From Streptomyces bohaiensis (GTDB lineage: Bacteria; Actinomycetota; Actinomycetes; Streptomycetales; Streptomycetaceae): 47,967 bases of DNA. This document shows, piece after piece, positions 1-8,771 of the stretch. Each line of letters begins with the position of its first letter. The first letter of the stretch is position 1. The stretch covers positions 1 to 47,967 of the forward strand of contig NZ_JAAVJC010000011.1 in assembly GCF_012033785.1 (NCBI RefSeq), given 5' to 3'. The notes under the pieces are model-generated. The model worked only from the letters and a program-made list of their open reading frames with translations, ran no database searches and had not been told where the DNA came from. The position numbers and the translations under genes are program-made.

Positions 1-221
1 GACCCGCAGCGTGTCGCCGCGCTCCGAGACCGGTTGACACCGCCGCAGTTCGCCGAGGCCGCAGCGGCGCTGATGCTGAACCTGCTGCCCGGGGTGGAGC
101 GCCCGGTCGCCACCCGCCACGCACCGCACCCGGCCCGCGTCGCCCGAGGGCGTCGCGGAACCGGGTGCGGTTCCGTTCACGGTCCGGTCAGGGCGGGTCG
201 GCCCTCACCGTGTCGTGCGTG
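1..221. other. Left edge, no confident gene
   Basis: The plus strand is open from base 1 and reads DPQRVAALRDRLTPPQFAEA, which could be the tail of a gene entering from the left. However, the frame has no stop until about position 504, so it would overlap the oppositely oriented surface-protein gene by about 280 nt. I therefore do not call it. A 7-bp hairpin (156-162 with 169-175) could end transcription of that minus-strand gene, but it has no clear T tract. Confidence 0.3.
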
Positions 222-1634
222 TCAGGCCTTGGCCTTCTTGCGGAAGAAGAAGACCGCTGCACCGCCGGCCACCAGCAGGGCGATGGCGACACCGGCGATC
301 ATGCCGACGTTGTTGCTGCTGCCGGTCTCGGCGAGGTTGGGCTCCTCGCTGTCACCGTCGGGGGTCGGCTCGTTCGTGCCGGGCTCCTCCTCGTCGGTGA
401 CCTCTTCCGGGCCCTCGCCCTCGGAGTCGCTCTGGCAGTCCAGGACGCCCTCGAAGCGCTCGATCTCGGTGGTGCCGTCCTCGTCGAAGACCACGATCTC
501 GTAGGCCTGCTTGTTCTCGACCGGGACGGTGATGGTGCCGGACTCACCCGGGGCGACGACCAGCTCCTGGCCGTCGAGCTCGAAGCTGTAGTCCTGGCCG
601 CCGTTGTTGGTGACGGTCACGGCGACGCCGCCGGCGACGCAGTCCTCCGAGGCGGTGACGCTCGGGAGGGGCTCCTCGGTCTCGGCCTCGGCCCAGTTGG
701 CGGAGGCGTCAGCGGTCACCGAGGACTCGGTGGAGCCCGCCAGGATCATGGTCTGGGTCTTGGTGTTGATGCCGGTGAAGACGCGACCGACGGACACCGG
801 GGTGCTGACGCTGGCGGTCAGGGAGGCCGAACCGGGGGCGGCGTCGGCCGGGATGTCGAAGAAGAGCTCGGTGCCGTCGGCGACGGCGGTGCCGTCGACG
901 ATGTTGCCCGCGCCGTCGACGACGCTCACGCCCTGCGAGGCGGCGTCGGGAGCAGTCGTCACCGTGGCACCGGAGGCGCTGGTGCGGACGGTGACCGGGC
1001 CGGCCTTCTGGCCTGCCGGCGCGCCGACCTGGTTGGGCTCCAGCGAGAGGGAGGGAACCTCGGGCTCACCGACGACCTCGGCCGCGTCGCGCAGCCAGTC
1101 GGCCAGCTTCCGGGCGTCCTCGTTGGTGGGGGTCGCCTTGACGTCGTCGGAGAAGTGCCAGATCGCGGCCTGGGTGCCGGCGGCGGCCTGCTCGGCGGTC
1201 AGCGAGTTCGCGCCGGCCTTCTGGGCGAGCCCGGCCAGGTCGTCGACCTGGGGGTACGAGTTCTGCAGGATCCAGTGGATCTTGCCGGCCTGCTCGGGCT
1301 TACCGGCGAGCGAGGAGTTGCCCCAGCCGGTCTCCTGGTACTTGTGGTTCGTCTTCGCGCTGGTGCCGAAGTCGATGCAGTACGTCTTGATCGTGCCGCC
1401 ACCGTGGACATCCATGGTGAACAGGCCGGCCTTGTAGTGACCTTCCTGGTCGACCTTGACGGTGTCGTACGTCTCCAGCTCCTTGAGGGTGGCGGTGGCA
1501 CCGCCGGACCTCGGGGCATTGTCCTCGTCCGCCGCGGCGGTACCGGCGGTGGCGAGAGCGCCACCGGCGAACAGCGCCGTGGCGACCGCTGTCGCCGCGA
1601 GGCGGGCAACCAGCCGCCTGCGTACAGAAATCAT
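222..1634 (-). CDS. Sortase-anchored thioester-domain (TED) surface protein
   Basis: This is a 470-aa secreted, cell-wall-anchored protein. Residues 1-35 form a signal peptide (basic MISVRRR, Ala-rich core, AAA-DE cleavage region). Residues ~65-165 match the Cys-Gln thioester-forming surface domain: Cys86 in TYCIDF and Gln155 in AAGTQAAIWHF are the predicted partners of an internal thioester, which in the family reacts covalently with host or surface nucleophiles. Beta-rich Ig-like repeats and an acidic Glu/Pro stalk follow. The C-terminus has LAETG (434-438), a hydrophobic segment and a KKAKA tail, which is the class E sortase pattern. The ATG at 1634 has GGAGGGG 6 nt upstream; in-frame codons further upstream lack this. 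No sortase gene is in the window. Family assignment is firm; the ligand is unknown. Confidence 0.9.
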   Translation of the reverse strand: MISVRRRLVARLAATAVATALFAGGALATAGTAAADEDNAPRSGGATATLKELETYDTVKVDQEGHYKAGLFTMDVHGGGTIKTYCIDFGTSAKTNHKYQETGWGNSSLAGKPEQAGKIHWILQNSYPQVDDLAGLAQKAGANSLTAEQAAAGTQAAIWHFSDDVKATPTNEDARKLADWLRDAAEVVGEPEVPSLSLEPNQVGAPAGQKAGPVTVRTSASGATVTTAPDAASQGVSVVDGAGNIVDGTAVADGTELFFDIPADAAPGSASLTASVSTPVSVGRVFTGINTKTQTMILAGSTESSVTADASANWAEAETEEPLPSVTASEDCVAGGVAVTVTNNGGQDYSFELDGQELVVAPGESGTITVPVENKQAYEIVVFDEDGTTEIERFEGVLDCQSDSEGEGPEEVTDEEEPGTNEPTPDGDSEEPNLAETGSSNNVGMIAGVAIALLVAGGAAVFFFRKKAKA

Positions 1635-1784
1635 GTATGTCCCCTCCACGACAGGGCACGGAGTCACGGCCGCAACTCTTTGGGCAGGCCGGTCAGTACA
1701 CCCGTGCGTACGCCGGGATCGTAGAGAGCCGATCTTTTGATGTCCCCCCGGTGCCGGGTGATCACGCGCACCGAGGTCCAATCG

Positions 1785-2282
1785 TTACCTACGCCCGGTC
1801 AGATAAGCGCATATATCTGGCTCCTGCGTACGCAGGCCACTCCTGTCAGCGCTGCCACGCGCCGGCCGCGGGCGGCGGGCCCTGCCGGCCCGACGGAAGA
1901 CGGCGATCCCGTGGGCGAGGTTGTGCCCCACAGCAACCGCTTCGAGGTGTGCGCACGTTGCCCGTGCCGCCACCGCGCCGGAGTTCCTGTCCGTACCTCT
2001 ACCCGCTGCGGCGACGCACAGTCCCGGCGGCAACCGCAGCCGACCGTGAACCACCAGCGGCTCCCCGCACACCACGGACTCCAGCACGTTGACCGCCAGC
2101 TCGCGGCGCGCCCAGACGGTGTAGCCGCTGACCCAACGGTCGCGCCAGGCGCCGAGTTCCGTGTCGAACCGGCGTTCCGCCACGTCCAACCGGAAGCACA
2201 CCACCCGGGCGCCGCGTGGTGTCGTCCGCCGCTCCACCGCCGAGGCGGCATGCCCTGTGAGGGTCGTCCACGTCTCGTTCAT
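1785..2282 (-). CDS. ssbB: SsbB-like single-stranded DNA-binding protein
   Basis: This 165-aa OB-fold protein binds single-stranded DNA. Its N-terminal ~120 residues follow the SSB pattern: MNETWTTLTG start, SGYTVWARRELA core, GEPLVVHGRLRL strand and EAVAVGHNL end. The C-terminus is basic (GSADRSGLRTQEPD then AYLTGRR) and lacks the acidic DDDIPF-type tip that recruits repair partners. That makes it the SsbB-like second SSB of streptomycetes, which has been linked to chromosome segregation in sporulation, rather than the replicative SsbA. It lies downstream of the two dynamin-like GTPase genes, about 300 nt past the second one. Two DnaA boxes lie 41-67 nt before the ATG. An extra Arg/Ala stretch near residues 90-110 (CVAAAGRGTDRNSG) lengthens a loop. 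The paralogue assignment is inferred from context and the tail. Confidence 0.82.
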   Translation of the reverse strand: MNETWTTLTGHAASAVERRTTPRGARVVCFRLDVAERRFDTELGAWRDRWVSGYTVWARRELAVNVLESVVCGEPLVVHGRLRLPPGLCVAAAGRGTDRNSGAVAARATCAHLEAVAVGHNLAHGIAVFRRAGRARRPRPARGSADRSGLRTQEPDICAYLTGRR

Positions 2283-2322
2283 GACCGCACCGTGCCGCAG
2301 GACGCGAATCCCCGCTCCGCCC

Positions 2323-2331
2323 TGTGGACAA
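2323..2331 (-). promoter_or_regulatory. DnaA box 1 upstream of ssb
   Basis: The plus strand reads TGTGGACAA, i.e. TTGTCCACA on the coding strand of ssb. This is a perfect match to the streptomycete DnaA-box consensus. It lies 41 nt before the ssb start. Confidence 0.65.
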
Positions 2332-2340
2332 CTCCGCCCC

Positions 2341-2349
2341 TGTGGACAA
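2341..2349 (-). promoter_or_regulatory. DnaA box 2 upstream of ssb
   Basis: A second perfect TTGTCCACA on the minus strand, in the same orientation and exactly 18 bp from box 1. The repeated block is CCTGTGGACAAC. Confidence 0.65.
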
Positions 2350-2581
2350 CTTCCTCACCCTCGCGAGTGACGGGCCGGTGCCGCCCTTCCGCCGACGCCG
2401 CCGAGCCCCTAGCGTCGTGACCGCACGGCGGAAGGACCGCCGCACGGCCACCCCGAGACCGACCCGGGGGTGCCGCAGAACCGCTCCCCGTGACGGCGGG
2501 CAGCGCAGGGGCCCGACGGGGCCCGCCCGGGAAGACCCGGGCCGTCAGGAGCATGAGCCCCGCCGCCACGGCCGGGGCCGG

Positions 2582-4441
2582 TCAGCGGGGTTCGCCGCCC
2601 GCGGCCGCGACGAACTGCTCCCTCACCTCGCGGTACCGCAGCAACTCGGCCGCGACGGGCTCCAGGACGAGTGACCGGCCGCAGCCGGCAGCGACCCTCC
2701 GCAGCCGCTCCTCCTCCCGCTGCCCCCACGCCCGTGCCGGTCCGCGCGATGCCACCCGGCAGGCCCAGGCCAGCAGCGGCGCACCGAGTGACCCGCCGAT
2801 CAGCAGACCGGCGGGGAGCCACCCCGCGGCCACGGGGTAGCCGAAGGCTGCCGTCAGCAACCAGCACATGCCGAGCAGCTGAGCGGTCATCAACAGCGCC
2901 TGGCCCACGATGGCCACGGTCCACCAGGCCGGGCGGGCCGGGCCGGGGCGGACCGCCGCCTCCGGACCGAACCCCGGCCGCGCGGCGAGGGCTGTCTCCA
3001 GCGCGCCCGGCAACCGTTCGGCGCCCTTCCAGGCGGCGTCCCGTACCGCCTTGGCCCAGGGGGGCGGCAGTTCGGTGGCCGCGGTGGCGGCGACGGTGCG
3101 CACGGCTTCCGCGATCACCGGGCGGGAGACGACCGGGGGCTCCCCGAGGCGGCCGGCGCGGGCGCTGAGCGCGGGCGGCTCGCCCCGCCGGCTGGCCCTG
3201 CGGTCCGCGATCCGCTTGGTCAGCTGCGCCCAGGGTGTTCCGCAGGCCCGCTCGGAGCGTCGCAGCCAGCCGCGCTCGGCGGCTCGGCCGGCGGCGGGCG
3301 CCCCGACCGCGTGGGCCAGCCGCTCCTCGAACTCCTCCCGCGCCTGCGGCGTCAGCCCGGTGGGCGCCTGCACGCTGTCGGCGACGCAGACCGGGCGCAG
3401 CCGGCGCGTGACTCCGTCGAGGTCGGCTCCGAGGCGGCGTGCCGCGGCGGTGCGTGTCCGGACGAGGTCTCCGATGGTCTGGCGGAGGTCCCCCACTCCC
3501 TCTCCGGTGAGCGCGGAGACGGCGAGTACCGCGGCGCCGGGCTCGCCGTGCTCGCCGAGGGCGATCCCGCGGTCGTCGAGGAGGCCGCGGAGGTCGTCCA
3601 TGATCGCCTCGCTCGCGTCGGCGGGCAGCCGGTCGATCTGGTTGAGCACCATGACCGTGACCTCGGCGTGCCCGGCGAAGGCACGAAGGTAGCGCTCGTG
3701 CAGCACCGCGTCGGCGTACTTCTCGGGGTCGACCACCCAGATCACCGCGTCGACCAGCGCGAGCAACCGGTCGACCTGCTCGCGGTGCTCCGCGGCGACC
3801 GAGTCGTAGTCGGGCAGGTCCAGCAGGACGAGTCCGTGGAGGCCCGGATCGACCAGGTGGGCCCGGCGGCGGGAGCGCGCGGGTACTCCGAGCCGGTCGA
3901 GCAGCCCCTCCGCCCTGCTGGAACGGCCGGCTTCCCAGGTGCAGGACACGGCGGCGGCGGTGGTCGGGCGCCGCACCCCGGCCTCCGAGAGCTGGGCCCC
4001 GGCAAGCGCGTTGAAGAGGGTGGACTTGCCGCTGCCCGTGGCTCCGGCGACGGCGACGGTGGTGCACGCCCGAGGCAGGCGGGTGCGGCTCTCCGCCTCG
4101 TCGAGCAGCCGGCCGGCCTCGGCCAGGGCGGATGCCTCCAGCCGGGTCCGGGAGAGGCCGACGAGTTCCTTGAGCGCAGCGAGGCGCGCGGCGAGTTCGT
4201 GGTCGGCCGGGGTGGGCGGGGTGTCCTCGGTCGGAACGGGGCCGGGGCGGGTGGGGGCGGGGACCGAGATGACGGGCTCGGGCTCGGGGACGAACTCCTC
4301 GCCGTACGCGTCCACGCGTGAGGACGTCCGCTGCTCGGGGGGCGGGGGTGCCTCCACGACGCGCGCCCTCCTGGCGATCACTCCGTCGTCCCAGTTGGCG
4401 GTCGGCCGCGGGGCGGGAGCCTCGGGGGTGTCCTCGTGCAC
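2582..4441 (-). CDS. dynB: Dynamin-like GTPase, membrane partner (DynB type)
   Basis: This 619-aa GTPase has an N-terminal acidic/Pro-rich region, then G1/Walker A GATGSGKST (133-141), a G3-like DLPDYDS (208-214) and the G4-like NQID (267-270). Two hydrophobic segments at ~507-531 and ~536-562 indicate membrane anchoring. Streptomyces DynA/DynB form a two-gene set that stabilises FtsZ rings during sporulation septation. The pairing with a second GTPase and ssbB fits this set, so the symbol is by context and architecture. The chosen GTG start (VHEDTPEAP) follows GAGGAGG at 6-nt spacing. The frame is open up to 4702, but that extension is low-complexity Arg/His/Pro and looks non-coding. 525 nt separate it from dynA, unusual for such a pair. 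Confidence 0.75.
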   Translation of the reverse strand: MHEDTPEAPAPRPTANWDDGVIARRARVVEAPPPPEQRTSSRVDAYGEEFVPEPEPVISVPAPTRPGPVPTEDTPPTPADHELAARLAALKELVGLSRTRLEASALAEAGRLLDEAESRTRLPRACTTVAVAGATGSGKSTLFNALAGAQLSEAGVRRPTTAAAVSCTWEAGRSSRAEGLLDRLGVPARSRRRAHLVDPGLHGLVLLDLPDYDSVAAEHREQVDRLLALVDAVIWVVDPEKYADAVLHERYLRAFAGHAEVTVMVLNQIDRLPADASEAIMDDLRGLLDDRGIALGEHGEPGAAVLAVSALTGEGVGDLRQTIGDLVRTRTAAARRLGADLDGVTRRLRPVCVADSVQAPTGLTPQAREEFEERLAHAVGAPAAGRAAERGWLRRSERACGTPWAQLTKRIADRRASRRGEPPALSARAGRLGEPPVVSRPVIAEAVRTVAATAATELPPPWAKAVRDAAWKGAERLPGALETALAARPGFGPEAAVRPGPARPAWWTVAIVGQALLMTAQLLGMCWLLTAAFGYPVAAGWLPAGLLIGGSLGAPLLAWACRVASRGPARAWGQREEERLRRVAAGCGRSLVLEPVAAELLRYREVREQFVAAAGGEPR

Positions 4442-4966
4442 GGTGTCCTCCTCGTGCTGCCGGTGGTCGTCGGGCATGTGGTGGGCCGGCCGGCCTGCGC
4501 GGGTGACGGTGCGGGCCGGTGGTGTCGGAGTGAGGGGCCGGGGCCGGGGCGGAGCCGCGATGCCGCCGGGCCGTGCCGGGTGTCGCCTGTCGTGGTGTCG
4601 CCGGGCTGCGTGCTTGTCGGGGTGCGTCGTCGTGATGGGTCGTCGAGAGGTCTCGTCGCTGCGTGGTGCTGAGCGCGGGGCGGCGGCTCCCCGGGGGTGC
4701 ACCCTGGGGCCGCTGCGCAGCCCGGTGCGTGTGCTGCCTCCCGTCCCCGCCGGTGGCAGGCGCCGACGCGTCGCGGCCGTACCGGGGCGGGTGGAGGCGG
4801 GTTGCTCGGGCTGGCCGGGTGGTGCTCCCCTGGGACGGGCCGGTCCGCCGGGGCCGAGCCGGTCTCAGCCGGGTCGGGTCGAGGGGCGGGGTGGTCGGTG
4901 CGGCGCGGTCGACTCGTCGTGGGTCCGGCGCTGCGTGCTGCTCGCCGGTCTCGCGCGGGCGGGCCG
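4442..4966. other. Unexplained 525-nt gap inside the dynA-dynB pair
   Basis: All frames here give Arg/Pro/Gly-rich low-complexity translations. I see no RNA gene, strong hairpin or mobile-element remnant. The 5' end of the dynB frame is open but lacks normal protein composition. Confidence 0.4.
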
Positions 4967-6670
4967 CTATGCCGGGGTGTGCCGTTTCAGGACCGACAGG
5001 GCCGCGATCAGCTGGACCTGGTGGTCGACGCTCACCTCCAGCCGGTGCAGCGGGGCTCCCCTGCGGTCGCGTTCGGAGGTGATGACGCGTTGCACGAAGT
5101 CGGCGATCATTCCCTCGGCCTTGCTGCGGAGGCGGCCGGAGGCCGACGAGCCGAGCAGGGCGCTCAGGGCCTCGGTCGCGGGGGTCGCGTCCCTGGCACC
5201 GAGGAGTCCCGCCAGCAGGAGGGCGGAGGTCTCGCCGCCGTCCCCGGGCGGTGCCGGCCGGTCCTTCCGGGCGTCCGCCTCTCCCGAGCGGGACGGGCCG
5301 GCGTCCAGTGCGATGCGGACCTCCTCCTCGGCGAGCTCCTCGAGGCAGCGCCGCAACCGGCGGACGAGGATCCCGGCCCGCTCCCGGGCGCCTTCGAGGT
5401 CGTCGCCGTCCGGTGTCGGCGCCCCGGGTTGGGTGAGCCAGTGGTCGGTGGTCTCCTCGTCGGCCGCCATGACGGCCTCGGCGAGCATGCTGGTCATGCC
5501 GTCGGTGAAGGCGTCGAGCAGTTCGTCGCTGCTGGAGTCGTCGGGGAAGGCCAGCCACTGGGTGCGTGCCTGTCCGGTCAGCAGCCCTCCGTCGGTCAGC
5601 GTGTCCTGGACCCGCCGCCCCGCTGTCTCGTACGCGGTCCTCAGGTGCTGGTCCAGGCGGGAGGCGGCGGCCGTCTGCGCTGCGGCGGCGTTGGCCAGCG
5701 CGGTGACCCTGGCCCGCAGCTCCCCGAGAGCCCCGATGGCGGTGCGGGAGGCGGCGACCGCCCGGACGGCGGGGTCCTGCGCGTGCTGGGAGAACCACTT
5801 GCGCAAACCGGCGACAGCGGTGGAGGGGAGGACCCCGGTGCCGCCCCGGACGGACTCCGGCAGCTCGGGCACGGTGAAGCAGGGCACGTCGCCGAGGCCC
5901 GCACGGTCGAGCAGGGTCTCGTAGTGGTGGGACACCTCGGTGGCGACCTGGTGCGGCACGCGGTCCAGCACCGTGACGAGGGTGACCTGGCGGTCGCGGG
6001 CGCTGCGCAGCAGGTTCCAGGGCATGGCGTCGGCGTAGCGCGCCGCGGTGGTGACCAGGACCCAGATGTCGGCCGAGCAGATCAGGTCGGCCGCGAGGTC
6101 GCGGTTGTGGGCGATGAGCGAGTCGATGTCGGGTGCGTCGAGGAGCGCGATGCCGCAGGGGACGGAGCGTGAGGTCTCGACGAGGAGGGTGGGTTGACCG
6201 TCCGCGCTTTCGTGCGGGGGTGCGGCGGGGGCGAGTTCGTCGTCGTCCTGGCGCGGCATCCAGACGCGGTCGAGTTGTGGCAGTACCCGGCGGCCGGCGA
6301 ACCAGTGGTGGTCGTCGGGGTGGCAGACGAGGACGGGTGTCCGGGTGGTGGGCCGCAGCACACCGGCTTCGGACACCCGTCTGCCGACAAGTGAGTTGAT
6401 CAGCGTGGACTTGCCCGCGCCGGTCGAGCCGCCGATGACGGCGAGCAGGGGAGCGTCGGGTTCGCGCACACGCGGAATGAGGTAGCCGTCGAGCTGCGCG
6501 AGCAGTTCGGCGCGGGACCGGCGTGCGCGTTCCGCTCCGGGCAGCGCCAGTGGAAAGCGCGCGGCGGCGACACGCTCCCGCAGTGCGGTGAGCGTGTCCA
6601 GCAGTTCGGACTGAGCCTCCAAGATCGCCACATGCGAAGAATGCCCAATTTCTGCGGTTTTCTGAAGCAT
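4967..6670 (-). CDS. dynA: Dynamin-like GTPase (DynA type)
   Basis: This 567-aa protein has a GTP-binding N-terminal half and a helical C-terminal half. G1/Walker A is [10 protein letters not shown] (80-89). The G3-like motif is DAPDIDS (178-184). A canonical NKxD is not obvious; VTVLDRVPH occupies its place. The C-terminal half (~300-560) is Ala/Leu/Glu-rich and helical, as in bacterial dynamin-like proteins, and I see no transmembrane segment, so membrane attachment is probably through the DynB partner. It is the first gene of the dynA-dynB-ssb series. The ATG at 6670 has only a weak ribosome site (GGCGGGAA). A GTG 13 codons later ([12 protein letters not shown]) aligns better with the usual start of the family and is a serious alternative. 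The function in sporulation septation is inferred from the family. Confidence 0.75.
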   Translation of the reverse strand: MLQKTAEIGHSSHVAILEAQSELLDTLTALRERVAAARFPLALPGAERARRSRAELLAQLDGYLIPRVREPDAPLLAVIGGSTGAGKSTLINSLVGRRVSEAGVLRPTTRTPVLVCHPDDHHWFAGRRVLPQLDRVWMPRQDDDELAPAAPPHESADGQPTLLVETSRSVPCGIALLDAPDIDSLIAHNRDLAADLICSADIWVLVTTAARYADAMPWNLLRSARDRQVTLVTVLDRVPHQVATEVSHHYETLLDRAGLGDVPCFTVPELPESVRGGTGVLPSTAVAGLRKWFSQHAQDPAVRAVAASRTAIGALGELRARVTALANAAAAQTAAASRLDQHLRTAYETAGRRVQDTLTDGGLLTGQARTQWLAFPDDSSSDELLDAFTDGMTSMLAEAVMAADEETTDHWLTQPGAPTPDGDDLEGARERAGILVRRLRRCLEELAEEEVRIALDAGPSRSGEADARKDRPAPPGDGGETSALLLAGLLGARDATPATEALSALLGSSASGRLRSKAEGMIADFVQRVITSERDRRGAPLHRLEVSVDHQVQLIAALSVLKRHTPA

Positions 6671-6904
6671 TTCCCGCCGAACGCGCCGATCGCGTGCGGC
6701 GGCCCGCTCTCGCAGCCATAACGACTGCGCAACACCACCCGCGTGAGCCGCCCAAATCGCTGCGCCGATCCGAACCGCCTGCGATTATCGGGGCTGCTTC
6801 ACCGGATCTCCACACCTGGGAGCCCCGGCGAAGCGCCCGGCGCGATCTCCCCGACGCCCTATCCTGTGCCCTGGCACGGCGCGGCAACGGGGCTGACGTC
6901 CCAT

Positions 6905-6980
6905 GCCCCCGTAGCTCAGCGGATAGAGCAGGTGCCTTCTAAGCACTTGGTCGCAGGTTCGAGTCCTGCCGGGGGCGCCA
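6905..6980 (+). tRNA. tRNA-Arg (anticodon TCT)
   Basis: A full cloverleaf can be drawn. The acceptor stem pairs GCCCCCG with CGGGGGC, the D arm is GCTC/GAGC, the anticodon stem pairs GGTGC with GCACT around loop CTTCTAA (anticodon TCT at 6938-6940), and the T arm is GCAGG-TTCGAGT-CCTGC. CCA is encoded at 6978-6980. It reads AGA, a very rare codon in high-GC actinomycetes. No integrated element is visible at its 3' end. Confidence 0.95.
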
Positions 6981-7742
6981 TCACTCCGCCGTCACTGGCC
7001 CCGTCCGCGCAGGTCGGTGCGGATCATTCGGACGCCGACCCGGAACCGCCACCGGCGCGCAGCCGCGGCCGACCACGTTCGGGCGATCGGCACGGGGGCC
7101 GGCCCGCGCGCCGCCTCCGGAGAACACCCGAACGGCCACCCGACACGGCCGGGGCCCGGCGGGCCGAGCAGCGCGGCGACCCCCCTGGAACGAGGCCGGT
7201 CGCGCGCCCCCGGCGCGCGCGAGGTCGACGCGACAGCGTCACCCGTTCGGCTGTTACTCCAGACGCGCCGACGACCGCGCGCACCGGACCACCCGACCCC
7301 GCCCAGCGGCCCGCCGGACCGCGCGGTCACCCTCGCACCACCTGGCGGAGCCGCGGCCCGGACGGAAGCCCGGGGCGGGCGGCGACGACGGGACGTACCC
7401 CTGGCCGTCGTCGCGGCGCCGGCCGACCTCTCCGCGCGTCACCCCTGACCCCCTGCCCCCACGAGCCCACGAGCCCGCGCGCACGCACGGCGGCCGGTGG
7501 CCCCGGCACGTCGCGACCCGGCGGGTGACCCGCCCCGGCGCCCCCGTCGAGCCCACTGACCCCGCCGGCCGACGCCCCACGACGCTCCCCCGCCCCGGAG
7601 TTCTTTTCCGGCAACCCTGCATAGGTGGGCTATCCCCGGGCATGCGATACGACGAACGGGTGATACGCGAACTAGGCCGGAAAGATGATGAATCCTTCCC
7701 CTGTCGCTTCGTCACCGCAATGTCCCGATCCTGGAGGCACAG
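6981..7742. other. Intergenic region between tRNA-Arg and csbD-like gene
   Basis: About 760 nt of GC-rich sequence. Every frame gives Arg/Pro/Gly-rich products without recognisable domains. The 150 nt before the csbD-like gene are less GC-rich (around 7600-7730) and probably hold its promoter, but I could not fix the boxes. No integrase or attachment-site duplication of the tRNA 3' end is visible here. Confidence 0.4.
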
Positions 7743-7889
7743 ATGAGCGCCGAAGGCAGCACCGACAGCGTCAAGGGCAAGGTCAAGGAGGCCGTGGGCA
7801 AGGTCACCGGCAACGACCGGCTGAAGGCCTCCGGCAAGACCGACCAGGCCAAGGGCACCGCCAAGGACGCCATCTCGGGCGACAAGTAG
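7743..7889 (+). CDS. CsbD-like small stress-response protein
   Basis: This 48-aa hydrophilic protein starts MSAEGSTDSVKGKVKEAVGK and continues with the typical CsbD pattern of KGK-KEA-GK-TGND-LKA-GK-DQAKG-AKDA. CsbD proteins are abundant general-stress proteins, sigma-B dependent in Bacillus, with no known biochemical activity. The start is fixed by GGAGG at 7732-7736. The gene stands alone and is followed by a very strong terminator hairpin. It is shorter than many CsbD proteins (~60-70 aa) but the whole motif is present. Confidence 0.88.
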   Translation: MSAEGSTDSVKGKVKEAVGKVTGNDRLKASGKTDQAKGTAKDAISGDK

Positions 7890-7959
7890 CCCCCGAGGGC
7901 CGGATCGACGGCCCTCGCTCCGGCAGCACCGCAGCGGAACGCCGGAGCAGCACATCCCC

Positions 7960-7998
7960 GACAGCGGGCGCTCCACGTCGAGTGGAGCGCCCGCTGTC
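7960..7998 (+). terminator. Hairpin terminator after csbD-like gene
   Basis: A perfect 17-bp stem (7960-7976 with 7982-7998) and a 5-nt loop lie 70 nt after the stop codon. There is no T tract, as is common in actinomycete terminators. Confidence 0.75.
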
Positions 7999-8459
7999 GT
8001 GCGCCCGGTCCGCTGCCGGCCGTCCCGCCACCGCCGCGTCGACCCGTGCGACCGGCGGCACGTGGTGGACAGGTGCGCGTGGAGAGCTCCGGGCACCGGC
8101 CGGTCTCGGGCGTGCAACCGCGCAACCGCGCAACCCGCCGCATCTCCCGACCGCCTCCGTGGGGCGCCCCCCGGGCCCCGCCACGCTGTGGCCGGTGCCC
8201 CCGTCAACGATCCGGACGGGCCCGACCGTACGGGCGGCGGCGCCTCCCGGACGTCCGACCCGGGCAGGCTGTGTGCCTCACCCACCGCCACTCCCCCCTG
8301 CTGCGCACGGCGGTCGACCGCAGCGCGCCGGGCGGTCGACCCGGGCGGCGCAACGCACGCGTCACGGCTCGCCCCCGCGCCACCCCCGTGGGGTGCGCCG
8401 CCGCCCCGTCACACAGGGCCGGGGCGTCCGACAGCCGTGCGGCCTGCCGACGAAAGAAA
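7999..8459. other. Non-coding stretch between convergent units
   Basis: About 460 nt between the csbD terminator and a second large hairpin. I find no gene: the open frames on both strands are Arg/Pro/Ala-rich without domains. Confidence 0.4.
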
Positions 8460-8517
8460 CCCCCGGCCGTGTGGGTCACCACCTCGGGAAGGAGGTGGTG
8501 CCCCACACGGCCGGGGG
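8460..8517 (-). terminator. Long hairpin ending the gas vesicle operon
   Basis: A 26-bp stem with one mismatch (8460-8485 with 8492-8517) and a 6-nt loop. Read on the minus strand, it is followed by GTTTCTTTCG, so it is best oriented as an intrinsic terminator for the minus-strand operon. That operon's last stop codon lies about 255 nt before it. The sequence between has no recognisable gene. Confidence 0.7.
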
Positions 8518-8771
8518 CGGTGCGGCGCGGGCGAGCCCCGCGGACCGGTCGGCTGTCGAACGGTCCAGGAGCAGTGACGCAGCCGGCGGAACGGCGGGGC
8601 TTCCGGCGACGCGGCGAGTCGGTGTCCACCGCGGGCGCCACCCGGACGGACGCCGCCGGACGACACCGGTGCGCCTGGGGGTCGCCCCTACCGCGGTTGG
8701 TCCGCGGCGGTTTCCCCGCCACGGGCGAACAACGGCCGGGCCATGGGCGGCACGTCGGGCGGGACGGACGG

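Larger units (their letters stand above)
2283..2581. other. ssb upstream region
   Basis: This 299-nt gap between the second GTPase gene and ssb contains two DnaA boxes (listed separately) and no convincing coding sequence. ssb may therefore have its own promoter rather than depending only on read-through from dynAB. I could not place convincing -35/-10 boxes. Confidence 0.5.

Noticed and set aside
2409-6887. Very long minus-strand open frame (1492 aa) spanning both GTPase genes
   Set aside because: Its translation is almost all Arg, Pro, Gly and Ala; it is the out-of-frame shadow of dynA and dynB, whose motifs are in other frames.
6992-7330. Small minus-strand frame after tRNA-Arg
   Set aside because: Composition is dominated by Arg and Gly with no start signal; not supported as a gene.
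6905-7742. tRNA-Arg as the attachment site of an integrated element
   Set aside because: I see no integrase gene, no repeat of the tRNA 3' end and no excisionase nearby; the flanking genes look chromosomal.
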